Shown piece after piece: positions 9,991-30,043 of a stretch of 64,000 nt of DNA. This stretch comes from Sanderia malayensis (lineage: Eukaryota > Cnidaria > Scyphozoa > Semaeostomeae > Pelagiidae): contig RQOL01000855.1 of NCBI GenBank assembly GCA_013076295.1, positions 2,046,001 through 2,110,000 of the forward strand, read 5' to 3'. Position 1 is the stretch's first letter; every line of letters begins with the position of its first letter. A model generated the notes under the pieces. The model did no database searches. It saw only the letters and a program-made list of their open reading frames with translations, and had not been told where the DNA came from. A program made the position numbers and the translations under genes.

Positions 9991-11892
9991 ATGGCATTTA
10001 ATAGAGCACTTTTAAAGCCGGTGCATGCCTTAGGTTGCTGCTCCCGACGCTATTTGTGGCCTGAAATATCACGAAAAAGGTGGATGGCGGCGGCATGGCA
10101 GGCGCGAATTTCAGAATCCGAGGTCATATTCAACCAGAACCAAGACGTCAGCCGGCATGGGATGATGGACCTTCTGTCTGCATGCAATACAATTGTTCAG
10201 CCGAAACTTTGCGACAATTCTCCCTATGCAGACCACGCTACTGTTACGATATACGGCAAGCCTACAAATGGTGTCAGTTTGAGCAGTCTCAAAGAAATTG
10301 TCCATGGCGTCAATAATTTCAAGAATATCGTCGGCTTCTTGGCGGAAGGTCATCCACAGTTGTTCAGAGTAAGTTTTATTATTTAATTTATCAACCTGTA
10401 GTATGATCTCAAGAAAGTTATTTGGCGCCATTTTGCTCAGCTTAATCTGGCTGTGAACAAATTAATTTAGAATCTCATAGCTTTTTTTTCATTTATTTTC
10501 CAGGTGAAGTTTCCGTATCTTCAAAAATATAAAAATGAGCTTCAACACTGCTTGATGATGGTCGTAGAGATCCCGTACGAGTTTGACATGCTAGCACAAG
10601 TGACGCAGAACTCAAATCTTTGCATCAAACAGTTTGAAAACGTGAGAACATTCGCATATGCTGACCTCGGTGAGATTGAACTGAGCAAAATGAAATGCAT
10701 CTTTGCTGACTGCTACTCTGGTGGAGATGTTGTCTGCAGAGACCACTACAATGGAAGTGGCACATTCAAGACAATGTTAAAAGGTGGTGTCTACTTCAAG
10801 AAGATGCAGGGTACAAATTTCAGCATCTATTCTGAACATGGTGATCTTGTCACAGATGCTGTCTATTGTGAAGACATGGTTTATTGTGCAGAGCAAGGAG
10901 ATGTCATTGCTGGCACAGTTCAGTCAAGTATGTCTGTTTATGTTTTGCTTCTTTTTATGGTCTTGTTCATCGTAAAAGCTTTATTGAGCCCCAACAGGAG
11001 GGGAGGGGGGTATTTAATTTTTGAGCTTTCAGAGGCTGGCTAATATAATTCTCAAACAATTCTGTGCAGTATGCAGATCGTTTCATTGTAAGTTTCCCAT
11101 TAAGTTTTAATCAGTTTTGATAAGGTCAGTTGGTCATTCTCCTGACATTTCATTGTGGGCCCAGTTGATATCATGGCTTTTTTCAAGCAAGGAATGAGTG
11201 TAGGATTTATATTATTATATGTTCTAGGAAATGCAGATGTAAAAGATTATTGATTATTTTTATCTCACTTCTTTGTTTCAGATGAATGTTATTTTGAGAC
11301 GTATAATGGTCAGATAAATATTGGATCTCTGTCGACAAATAAAACAATTGGAAGAATAACGGAATCTGGTAATTTGGATGTTGCTCTTGAAAAATCCACA
11401 GAGTTTGAATATGAAAATGAAAAATTGGGTAAGAGAATTTAAAATTATCAATTTATTTGGTTAGTAATCATGTTAGTTGAAACTTCTTACTATGTGGTTA
11501 GTTTTAGTTAGTTTTTGAGGGCTTTGTTTAATTAATAGTTTAATAGTTTAGTTGTTAATTTTAGTACAGATAACCCAAATCTGACACGATAGAACAGAAG
11601 TTTCAGTCAGTCAACTGATAAATACATCTTTATCTGTGTAGGGGACATCACTCTCAGGTTGAACCCATCAGTTGAAGCAAATTTGTTAATTAATTCAAAA
11701 AGCTCCAGCGTGTCTTCAGAGCTGAATTTTGACGAACTTGAGAAAAATAATGACCCAATAGGGAAGTATGAAGTATTAAAAGGTAAAATTGGACATAACA
11801 GAAAAGATATTAATTTGAATGCACACAAGGGACATGTAACAGTTACAGTTGGTGATTGGATGAGCTCACTTAAACGTTTTCTGGTCAAATAA
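9991..11892 (+). CDS. FAM185A: FAM185A-like protein (DUF4097-type beta-solenoid)
   Basis: Exons 9991..10368, 10504..10927, 11282..11428 and 11642..11892 close in frame to 399 aa, near the 392 aa I recall for human FAM185A. The N-terminus (MAFNRALLKPVHALGCCSRR) is basic and could be a mitochondrial presequence. The middle (residues about 125-340) consists of short beta-strand repeats such as VRTFAYADLGEIELSKMKC, CIFADCYSGGDV and SIYSEHGDLVTDAVYCEDM, typical of DUF4097/putative adhesin solenoids. The biochemical role of the family is not established. The assignment rests on the repeat pattern and length, not an alignment, so the symbol is tentative. It shares its promoter region with PFDN1. Confidence 0.65.
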
Positions 11893-12637
11893 TTATGTCT
11901 GTATGCAAAATGCAATTTCAAAATTTGTTTGGCTCGAAGGAATAACTTTTTACTCCATGTATTTTGATTTTGTATTGAAATTCTTGAGTTTTTGCCCAAT
12001 GGCATTAAAAATATTACCAATAGCTACATGGTTCAATAATGGTGTATTTCAGAAAACTTATGTCTGTGCCACTTTTGAAAATTAATGAATACATGAATCT
12101 ATATTTTTTGCAATTGACTCGCTAGCTGGTGTTGGTTTAGTATTGTCAATTATTGTCAATTTATTTCCAGTAACTATATTGTTTCATGTCTTGTAAGTTG
12201 TCTTTTGTATTTATTTATACTTTTGTCTGTATTTATCTATGTTTATAATGTATTTTATGTCATAGTTCACGTCTTCATTTGCTAGTTCTATGCTTTGTCC
12301 TAATTGTGTGTTTGCCAATGTCATAGTTCATGTCTTGATTTGCTAGTTCTATGCTTTTGTCTCTGTCCTTATCTCAGTACAATGTATTGTCATTACATCA
12401 CTGTAAGTTCTGTTGTCTGTACCTGTATTGTTGTCTTGGCTATTCACTTGTTCGTCAGTAATTTGCTAGTTTCTGCTTTTGTCCTTGTTGAAGCTTCGTT
12501 ATTTGTCATTTGTTGTCGATCTGTTTTTACCACTACCAGCTGCTTGTCAATTGTCTCTGATTATTATTGAACACCATACAATATACTAAAATACACGCAG
12601 TCCATGATTGCAGAAAAAAACCAAGTCACAAATGCCT
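11893..12637. other. Intergenic, 3' of FAM185A-like gene
   Basis: The 3' sides of two convergent genes meet here. Around 12240-12365 a 60-odd-bp segment containing CATAGTTCA...GTCTT.ATTTGCTAG is present twice. No gene was recognised. Confidence 0.45.
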
Positions 12638-13614
12638 TTAGATATGTGTTTCCATAGATACTTCTTTGGCATTATTATTTTTCTTCGATGGTCCATCTTG
12701 TAGAATTTGTGTCAGACATTTTGTTGTGGCTTCCATCTGTTTCATAATCAAGTGATTTGTCTTTTCCACACTTTCCAGCCTTTTCGATAGCTCTTGGACA
12801 TCACGACTAGCTGTAAAGTATAGCATGCATCAGATTTAAGCAAAAAGCTTTTGAAAACATTATTGGTTGTGAGAACTTTTGAAAGTACGCTGCAACCTCT
12901 ACCAACGGACCTTCTAAACAATAAACCAATATTTTTGTCCCAATATTTTTTAACATTGATTTCTTTGCAAAAGCAACCCAGTCATTATTCTCATAGATTT
13001 CCGTCGTATGGATTGTTCCACTGTAACCGACCCCATGTTATACTAATATATCGGATTTTTAATTGCTTAAGCTTTTCTGTGAATTTTAATAAAAACAAAG
13101 CTTGCGAAAAAGATGCGACTACTAACCGTTATGTATTTCCAAAAGTGTTTTCCCGCTTACTAACACTGGACTTGTATTAATTTCGTCGGGTTCTTTGCTT
13201 CTGAACTTCTTTCCCAACTTGAACTGAGAAAAATAGGTATTGTTTAGCTCAAGAATTTCAAGATAAAATGTTATACAATGATTTTCATGCATTTGAAGTA
13301 TCGCCGAGTTATGAACTTAACAAATTACCAAATTATCCATCAACACGTTTTCAGGTTGCATAGAATAACATCGAAAAATATTGCAAGAGTATTACCTTGG
13401 CATATATCATGAATAATAGAACTAAAAGAAGAATGTAGCGCCATGGCATGTAATATCCAGCGATATTAAAATTCAAAATACTGTAGAAAGTATCTTGGCA
13501 AATACTCCAATATAGTGCAATGTAGTATTTCAATGCAGAATAAACCATTGGAGATATTGCTGCAATTGATATCCCAGATATAATTGCAAGAAAAAACTTT
13601 TTTCGACTCTGCAT
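12638..13614 (-). CDS. Uncharacterised membrane protein with C-terminal coiled coil
   Basis: Exons complement(13396..13614), complement(13127..13223) and complement(12638..12810) join in frame to 162 aa. The first exon has two hydrophobic segments: one near residues 7-26 (FFLAIISGISIAAISPMVYS) and one near 54-72 (YMPWRYILLLVLLFMIYAKV). After these come a basic stretch (FKLGKKFRSKEPDE), then an amphipathic helix (SRDVQELSKRLESVEKTNHL) with coiled-coil spacing, and a polar tail. The layout of membrane anchor plus coiled coil recalls CCDC107-type proteins, but no diagnostic motif supports that name. Clean splice sites and phase closure make it a likely real gene. Confidence 0.5.
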
Positions 13615-14599
13615 GATTGTTTCTTGTTGCCAATTACACCTTGCCTTGAGCGATCTCTGTGTTTCAAAATCTTCGTGTTTCAGTCATTGTTAAGGTTTTT
13701 TTGGTAACGTTTATGCAGTGTACCAGTTCCAGATATGATTGAGAATAGATGTGAGTGTATCAGACTTCAGTTTTGTGCCTCACATAAGATTGCAACACTG
13801 TCCAGCATAGCAATGCCATAAGCTGTTGTTATTAGATTAGTCAATAGTTAGAAAGAAAGAAAGACAGAATGCAATATGAAGTCGTGTCGGGCTGTGGCTT
13901 CTAAAAAGCTTCTTTGATGGTTACTGGTGGTTTTATTGTGTTGTATTTAATAGACGCTCTTTTAAATTCCCCATCCTGATTCGGCTAGCATGCCATTTGG
14001 AAACCCATATCCTTGTATCACCCGTTTCTTTTAAATCACAATTTACTTTGCATTGAATACTGATACCAGCGTTTGATACATAACTGTACTATACGTTTAG
14101 GAGATTGGGTTTTCGTTTAATAAACAATGCATGTTTTAGTCTCCATTCCTTCAGGGCAAGCAGATTCTTTTGTTCAATTTACTCTGTGCTTTAGTTGCTT
14201 GAACATTCTTATAGCACCATTTATTGTGTATCCAGTACCTAGTTATAGATAGTTAATCTTAATCCTTCACATGAGCAACATGATTGAAGATGTCTCTTAG
14301 AAGAGTCTCATTACTGTTTCTTTTTAGTTTGACAGATGAAACACGGGCATGATCAGGCCAGTATAATGCTGTCATGGCGATTCCAATACCCTACTGCTTA
14401 TCATTAGCAATGACATGGGATTGGCAAGTCACATAGTGTACTGCAATATTGTTGGAAGGAACACACTGAGGTAAATAGCTTTATGATAGGAATACAAGTT
14501 CATAATGTTGTGAACAGGAGTGTCTGAGTGCAACGCTTAGAGAAATACAGTAAAAACCCATCTATAATTACCTTTTCCCCCTTCGCTTTTTTCATTAAC
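13615..14599. other. Intergenic, upstream of the membrane/coiled-coil gene
   Basis: It should contain the promoter of the minus-strand gene. No conserved coding sequence, RNA gene or repeat was recognised. Confidence 0.45.
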
Positions 14600-14759
14600 A
14601 ATGTCGTAACTGATTGCTCAACAGGCCGTGAGAGATGATCTATGGTTAACAGTTGTGAGAAAAATTAGAGAGCATAAAACAATCTGTAAGTATACGATTT
14701 AATTTGTCGTTGCGATAGATCTTTATTGGATACTTTTCTAACACTGTTCAGAGAACTCG

Positions 14760-14841
14760 GGCGGTAGATGGGACTCGAACACATGCCACACAGTATACTT
14801 CATCGTATTACTAACGCTCTACTTACTGATCTATTCCCACC
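14760..14841 (-). pseudogene. tRNA-like module 1
   Basis: On the minus strand an 82-nt unit begins GGTGGGA and ends TACCGCC, which pair as an acceptor stem (one wobble, one mismatch). A box-A-like segment (GATCAGTAAGTAGAGCG) and a box-B-like TGTTCGAGTCC are correctly placed. The anticodon arm pairs poorly, so I call it a tRNA-derived pseudogene or SINE head rather than a working tRNA. Confidence 0.6.
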
Positions 14842-15283
14842 CACCCCCTTCCAGATTCATTGATCATTAAATAGTTAACAACTCAAACCCAAAGGTCTTG
14901 TGTTCGAATCCCATTTTCGGCTGATAATTTTTGTTTTTATGTTTCTATTATTTTATTCTTATAATTTTCATTTCTTTTCAGGTAACATATGCTTATAAAG
15001 ATGGTGTTGTTTGTATTTGTATTTGAAAAGAGAGAGAAAAAACCAAGAAGAGCACGCAATCTTCACCAGGGCTCATGCACTTGGTAAGATTTGTAAACTT
15101 CTCATTCGTGTTTCCATTTGTTTTTATGTTTCTATTATTTTATTCTTATAATTTTCATTTCTTTTCAGTAATAATGTTGTAACTGATTGCTCAACAGGTC
15201 GTGAAATGATCAATGGTCAAAAGTTGTGAGAAAAATTATACAGAGCATAAAATAACCTGTAAGTATACAATTTAATTTGTCGC

Positions 15284-15365
15284 AGCGGTAGATGGGACTC
15301 GAACACGTGCCACACAATATGCTTCATCGTATTACTAACGCTCTACTTACTGATCTATTCCCACC
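15284..15365 (-). pseudogene. tRNA-like module 2
   Basis: Direct repeat of module 1 in the inner part of the left arm: box-A-like GATCAGTAAGTAGAGCG and box-B-like TGTTCGAGTCC on the minus strand. It differs from module 1 at a few positions, including the last acceptor bases. Confidence 0.6.
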
Positions 15366-16659
15366 CACCCCCTTCCAGATTCATTGATCATTAAATAGTT
15401 AACAACCCAAACCCAAAGGTCTTGTGTTCGAGTCCCATTATCGGCTGATGATTTATGTTTCTATTATTTTATTCTTATAATTTTCATTTCTTTTCAGGTA
15501 ACATATACTAATAAAGATGGTGTTGTTTCTATTTGTATTTGAAAAGAGAGAGAGAAAGTCAAGAAGAGCACGCAATCTTCACCAGGGCTCATGCACTTGG
15601 TAAGATTTGTATATTATCTTCTTCTTTTCATTTATTTTGGAAAACTTCTCATTCGTGTTTCCTTTGTTTTTATGTTTCTATTATTTATTCTTATAATTTT
15701 TTCTAGGTAAAGAAGAGAGACGGGAGAAGGAGAGAGGCGAACGGGGGAGAGAAGAGGGGTGAGAATGTGAGATGAGAACGGAAGATGAGGACGGGGGAAG
15801 GAGAGGGAGAGTGAGGAGAACGGGAGAGGAGAGCGGGAGAGAAGAGGAGGTGAGAACGGGAAAATGGGAGTGAGAACGGGGGAAGAGGGGTGAGAACGGG
15901 ACAGGAGAGAGGAGGTGACAGGAGAAGGGGGTGAGAACGGGGTGAGAACGGGGGAGAGAACGGGAGAAGAGCGCAGGAGGAGAGAGGAGGGGGAGAGAAC
16001 AGGAGAGGAAAATTGGAAGTGCCCTATCCCCCGTCCTTCTCCCCTCCTGTTCTCACCCCCTCCTCCTCCTTTCTCTCTCGTTCTCTCTCCTCCTCTTCCG
16101 TTCTCTCCTTCTCCCTTTCTCTCTCACTCCCATTCTCCCGTTCTCACCTCCTCCTCTCTCCCGTTCTCCTCACTCTCCCTCTCCTTCCCCTTCCCCCGTC
16201 CTCATCTTCCGTCCTCCTCTCTCCTGCTCCCGCTCTCATCCCACATTCTCATCTCACATTCTCACCCCTCTTCTCTCCCCCGTTCTCCTCTCTCCTTCTC
16301 CCGTCTCTCTTCTTTACCTAGAAAAAATTATAAGAATAAATAATAGAAGCATAAAAACAAATGGAAACACGAATGAGAAGTTTTCCAAAATAAACGAAAA
16401 GAAGAAGATAATATACAAATCTTACCAAGTGCATGAGCCCTGGTGAAGATTGCGTGCTCTTCTTGGCTTTTTCTCTCTCTTTTCAAATATAAATAGAAAC
16501 AACACCATCTTTATAAGCATACGTTACCTGAAAAGAAATGAAAATTATAAGAATAAAATAATAAAAACATAAATCATCAGCCGATAATGGGGCTCGAACA
16601 CAAGACCTTTGGGTTTGGGTTGTTAACTATTTAATGATCAATGAATCTGGAAGGGGGTG

Positions 16660-16741
16660 GGTGGGAATAGATCAGTAAGTAGAGCGTTAGTAATACGATG
16701 AAGTATACTGTGTGGCATGTGTTCGAGTTCCATCTACCGCC
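16660..16741 (+). pseudogene. tRNA-like module 3
   Basis: Mirror copy in the right arm, now on the plus strand: GGTGGGA ... GATCAGTAAGTAGAGCG ... TGTTCGAGTTCC ... TACCGCC. The same box A and box B spacing is kept in all three copies. Confidence 0.6.
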
Positions 16742-16915
16742 CGAAGTCTCTGAACAGTGTTACAAAAGCATACAATAAAGATCTATCGTAATGACAAATT
16801 AATTTGTACACTTACAGGCTGTTTTGTGCTCAGTATAATTTTTCTCACAACTTTTAACCATTGATGATCTCACGACCTGTTGAGCAATCAGCTTCAACAT
16901 TCGTTGCTGTGAATT

Positions 16916-17435
16916 ATATCTAAAATTGAGATTGACAATTAATAATCGATAAAAATATTGGGTAATATCAAGACAAGTGTAGAAAATTACTAAAATCATA
17001 ATTAACAAAAAAATGTACCTTGAGATGTATGTGAGATACATCGCCATTGGAGAAGAATAGTGGAAAGAAAATAATCTTCTAAAAAATATGCATCAGCCGA
17101 AGAACTTTTAAAGCGAGGTTGGATGTAAAGCAATAACAGTTTGAAAAACAACATAAAAATATATTCACACTACGACATTCAGTGATTTAGAATCAATTTA
17201 TGGTAAACAATAAGTGAAGTGAAATATGGATGACATTATTAGGAAATTAAGACAATTGTACTAAATTTATTCACACCGTATAAATACAACAATGACATTC
17301 AATTCACGCACTCAACGGGTCGACAAAAAGTATTTCATTTTACTAAATATCATTTCACATACCATTCCACATCATTCTAGCGAAGCTAAACTTCATAATT
17401 GAATTGACTTTAGACGACGGTTGAGTTGGCAGGGG
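16916..17435. other. Intergenic, 3' of PFKFB
   Basis: AT-rich, no recognised gene; probably holds the PFKFB 3' UTR. An 82-codon minus-strand frame at 16799-17047 overlaps the inverted-repeat edge and has no recognisable motif. Confidence 0.45.
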
Positions 17436-21348
<3,913 letters not shown>

Positions 21349-22231
21349 TTTATTAACTATTTTATACAATGTGCGTGAATAAAAGACACACTTGAAAAAA
21401 ATAGCAGAGCAGAAGTTCAGTTTACTGTCGACTTCACTCGAGGAAAGTTTAAAAAAACTACAGCACGACGACACGACAACACAAGGGATCAAGATGTTAA
21501 CAAGGTCAAGGTGGGAGGGTGTAACTTTCACGGATAAACAATGTAATACCATAGAGATAGGATATAAGATACATTATTATATCCTATATAAGATACATTA
21601 TCATATTATATTATGTCTCCATATGTAATACAAACCTGTCCTAAATGTGTACTCTTTCTCAAATACCGAAACTCTCGAAGGTCGATGATAATGTCTGGTA
21701 ATTTCAGAAGAACCGGGACAGGCTGTAGCTGAATATTTCCCATCCATGTTGCTCTTCGGTTTTCGGTCTCACCTGATTCGACTTTGGCAATCAAAATCTC
21801 AAATGAAAGCAGACAAACGAGGTTCCCCTTTCTTAATTAAATGCAATTATGACGTAACATAAACATCAAATCTTGAGGTCAGGCTTATAACGTTAATTCC
21901 AATCACATTGGCATTATGACTTCATACTTTATTACATTGGTACAATGTAATTATGAGCTAAGAAACCTCTAAGTTGGGCTTAAGTTGATTGTGGTCAGTG
22001 TGGCCATAAAGCACAGCAGACTTTTAATTTTAATTGGAAACACGCAAAATATTAGAGGACGAAATAAAATTACCCAAGACTGAAGTGGGTTACATTAGGT
22101 AGCAAAGGCATTTAAAGAAAAAGGTTTACACTTGCAGAGCCTCAGTTTTTATAAAAGTATAAGATTGGCTAATATTTACAGAAGAGTTAAATTTTTGAGA
22201 AAATCGACGTTCTGATATTTAGGTTCACCTG
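21349..22231. other. Intergenic between PFKFB (5' side) and MASTL (3' side)
   Basis: Both genes are on the minus strand, so this 0.9 kb holds the PFKFB promoter/5' UTR and MASTL 3' UTR. A 62-codon minus frame at 21606-21794 could be an alternative first exon of PFKFB, but its possible donor (GTTTGT) is weak. An ATCCTATATAAGATACATTAT motif is repeated near 21560-21605. Confidence 0.45.
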
Positions 22232-27497
<5,266 letters not shown>

Positions 27498-27685
27498 TCC
27501 CTGTCCTCTTATCCGCCAAAACTGCAAACATTAAACTAACTTTCAGCCTTATGCTCTTCTTTTGCTTTTCATTAAAAAAGTTTAATCCACATTTCAATAT
27601 AAAGTTTTTGATAATATTCAAAGTGAGATTAGATCGGAACTTAATTCAAAATCCAAAACTAAATTCAAATTCTGTGTTCAAATTA

Positions 27686-28712
27686 TCGAAATTGATATCA
27701 ACAGTCAAAAGAAGGTGGCAGTCAATCATTCAATCTGGAACCCAGGCCCCTTACCATTTTGTCACATAAGCTACTGCGCATACTGACCACCTTTTTCCTC
27801 CGCTTGATGTAGCCCTAACCCGAACCCCTAACCCTAACCCTAACCCTAACCTAAGCCCAATGCATTCAGCAGAGTTACGTCACATATGCTCCTGCGCAGT
27901 ACCTATATATATGCTACTGCGCGTACTGACCACCTTTTTCCTCCGCATAACATAACCCTAAGCCTAACCCCAACCCTAAGGCCAATGCCTCAGCCATATG
28001 GACACCCATACGTCATATACGCTGCTGCGCAGTACCAAGAATTACGCTACTGCGCATTCTCACCACCTTTCTCCTCCGCATAACGCAACACTAACCCTAA
28101 CCCTAACTCTAAGGGCAATGCCTCAGCCATATGGACACCCAACGTCATATACGCTCCTGCGCAGTACCAAAAATTACGCTACTGCGCATTCTCACCACCT
28201 TTCTCCTCCGCACAACGTAACACTAAACCCTAACCCTAAGGCCAATGCCTCAGCCATATGGACACCCATACGTCATATACGCTCCTGCGCAGTACCAAGA
28301 ATTACGCTACTGCGCATTCTCACCACCTTTCTCCTCCGCACAACGTAACACTAAACCCTAACCCTAACCCTAAGGCCAATGCCTCAGCCATATGGACACC
28401 CATACGTCAGATACGCTCCTGCGCAATACCTATATATATGCTACTGCGCATACTGACCACCTTTCTCCTCCGCATGGCCCAACCCTAACCCTAACGCTAA
28501 CCCTAACCCTATGGCCACTGTATAAACCAGTGTCACGTCACATATGCTCCTGCGCAGTACCTACATATATGCCACTGCGCATGCTGACCACATTTCTCCT
28601 GCGCATGGCGCAACCCTGACCCTAACCCTAAGGCCAATAGATCAACCAGTGTCACGTCCCATATGCTCCTGCGCAGTACCTATATATATGCTACTGCGCG
28701 AATTCTTAAAAC
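27686..28712. repeat. Satellite array A: ~130-bp units with CCCTAA repeats and TGCGCAGTA hairpin
   Basis: About seven units. Each has one to five CCCTAA telomere-type hexamers, a variable segment (CCTCAGCCATATGGACACCC in the central four), ACGTCA, and the inverted repeat TGCGCAGTA ... TACTGCGCA, then CCACCTTTCTCCTCCGC. A half foldback end (ATATCAACAGTCAAAAG) sits at the left border. It lies in the MASTL intron upstream of the first coding exon. Apparent plus-strand ORFs here simply follow the repeat. Confidence 0.9.
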
Positions 28713-29020
28713 TCCCGGGGTCCGTGATTTATGCTAGTTTCTATTGTTAATTGATTAGCTAATCACAATACATTATTCCAAGGTCGGTACAAGGGCCACT
28801 TTAGTTCAAGGTTGGGCGGCATTGTTCTTCGAACAGACACGGACACTTCAATTCAAACCAAACCGTCAGACTTTTGTCGCGTGAAAACAAGCCAATCAAA
28901 AAAGAGCTCACGATCATAATTCTTTGCCTTAGCATCAGCATCACTTTGGCTTACCCCAAAAATGCGGCATTGTGTTTATGACATTAAGGGATATGTATGG
29001 AACATAAATATGTTCCTTAC

Positions 29021-29072
29021 CTTCTGAGCTATGCTTTCAAAGATATCCGTAATAGCCAGCCATCCTTCACTC
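29021..29072 (-). other. MASTL: Probable 5' exon of MASTL
   Basis: On the minus strand, a 52-nt segment is bounded by TCTTACAG and GTAAGG. If spliced to the first coding exon at 27521 it stays open in the MASTL frame (SEGWLAITDIFESIAQK then FWRIRGQG before the chosen Met). It contains no in-frame Met, so it is either 5' UTR or part of a longer N-terminus that starts further upstream. Confidence 0.45.
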
Positions 29073-29256
29073 CTGTAAGAAAACAAAAAAATGCAATTTA
29101 GCAGTGAATAAATATAAAAAATAATGCAACAAATTCAACAAAAAAATCATCATTCATGGCATCTCTAAGAATGAAAATAGAAGGTGTTGTGCTGATTAGC
29201 AAGTATAACGAGCTGATCGAAGATCTAGAACAGTGACGGATGCGAAGGGACATGAC

Positions 29257-30043
29257 TGTAAAGGGGGAGTGCGAGAACAATTACGTAAGGGCCTCGTTTA
29301 GGTGTTACGATGTTGTAGAAGTAAGCACGTCCAAACGAATTCGTACGAGAAACTGTTTCTAGATGGAACGAAATCATGCCGTTGTATTGTATCTTTAATT
29401 GTTTATGTAAATGATTTGTATTACGTAGTGGGGTAATTCCCAAGGTAAGGTATATATAGGGGTGCTTGCTCCCCTATAGCAAGGTTCCAATTGGAGAGGT
29501 ATCACGGACTGGTATTTAGTCATCAGATATCGTCTAGGGAACCCGGCTAGTTCAATTGTTGCAACTCGAATATTGTTAAGAAGCTGATTGATTGATCAAT
29601 GGAATTAATCAAGAAATAGACGAGAGTTGTTTGTGTGCAGACTTGCAGATTACAGTCAACAGAAACTGACGCAGCAAAGAGGAACAAAAGGCTGAAGTCA
29701 CGGATACATCTGAGGTATCGTGATATTTATGTTTGTGCATGCGTAAGGCGTGGAGTTGTGTTGAAATAAGAGACCACTGGGGGTCTAACTGTTCGATTTA
29801 CGTTTTTTAGGGTATTTAATCGTTTATAATAAGTTTATTGCGTAGTTATTTATTCACGTTGTTGAGACAGTCTCTGTAAGCCTTAAGTTTACCGTTATTG
29901 TATTAGTTTTGTTGCCACGTCCTTTCTCATAAGTAGGTGAAGGTAATTAGGGAATTTCGCCTACGTTAGTTTGGTCAACGTGCGTATATACAGTCTCCTA
30001 GAAACTATCGGACAAAGTGGTTTTGCCCTGAAGATTCCCGACA
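29257..30043 (+). mobile_element. Possible solo LTR of a Ty3/gypsy-type retroelement
   Basis: A 787-bp block starts TGTAAAGGGGGAGTGCG and ends TTCCCGACA, typical LTR termini (TGT...ACA). It contains a TATA-like GGTATATATAGGGG followed by a small inverted repeat (ATAGGGG ... CCCCTAT). There is no ORF or internal retroelement sequence. No clear target-site duplication was found, so the call is tentative. Confidence 0.35.

Larger units (their letters stand above)
14600..16915. repeat. ~2.3-kb long inverted repeat with purine/pyrimidine-rich core
   Basis: The sequence from about 15166 to 16013 is the reverse complement of about 16014 to 16860, and the outermost part (14600-15165) is a further tandem copy of the left arm. 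The core is a GGGAGAACGGGAGA-rich run (15718-16012) meeting its complement (16016-16316) almost without spacer. Each arm repeat contains a tRNA-like module and the phrase CAGATTCATTGATCATTAAA. There is no transposase. Transcripts of either strand would fold into a hairpin several hundred base pairs long. Open frames across the CT-rich core are low-complexity artefacts. Confidence 0.85.

Noticed and set aside
15915..16343. Long Ser/Pro/Leu-rich open frames of 102-142 codons on the plus strand
   Set aside because: They translate the CT-rich core of the inverted repeat; overlapping frames are open and no domain or splice signal supports coding.
21606..21794. 62-codon minus-strand ORF as an alternative first exon of PFKFB
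   Set aside because: The available donor is weak and no PFKFB N-terminal motif is present; kept only as a possibility.
27886..28750. Series of plus-strand ORFs with repeated peptides
   Set aside because: Products of satellite array A in a MASTL intron; the same applies to the 71-75-codon ORFs at 57.0-58.6 kb in array B.
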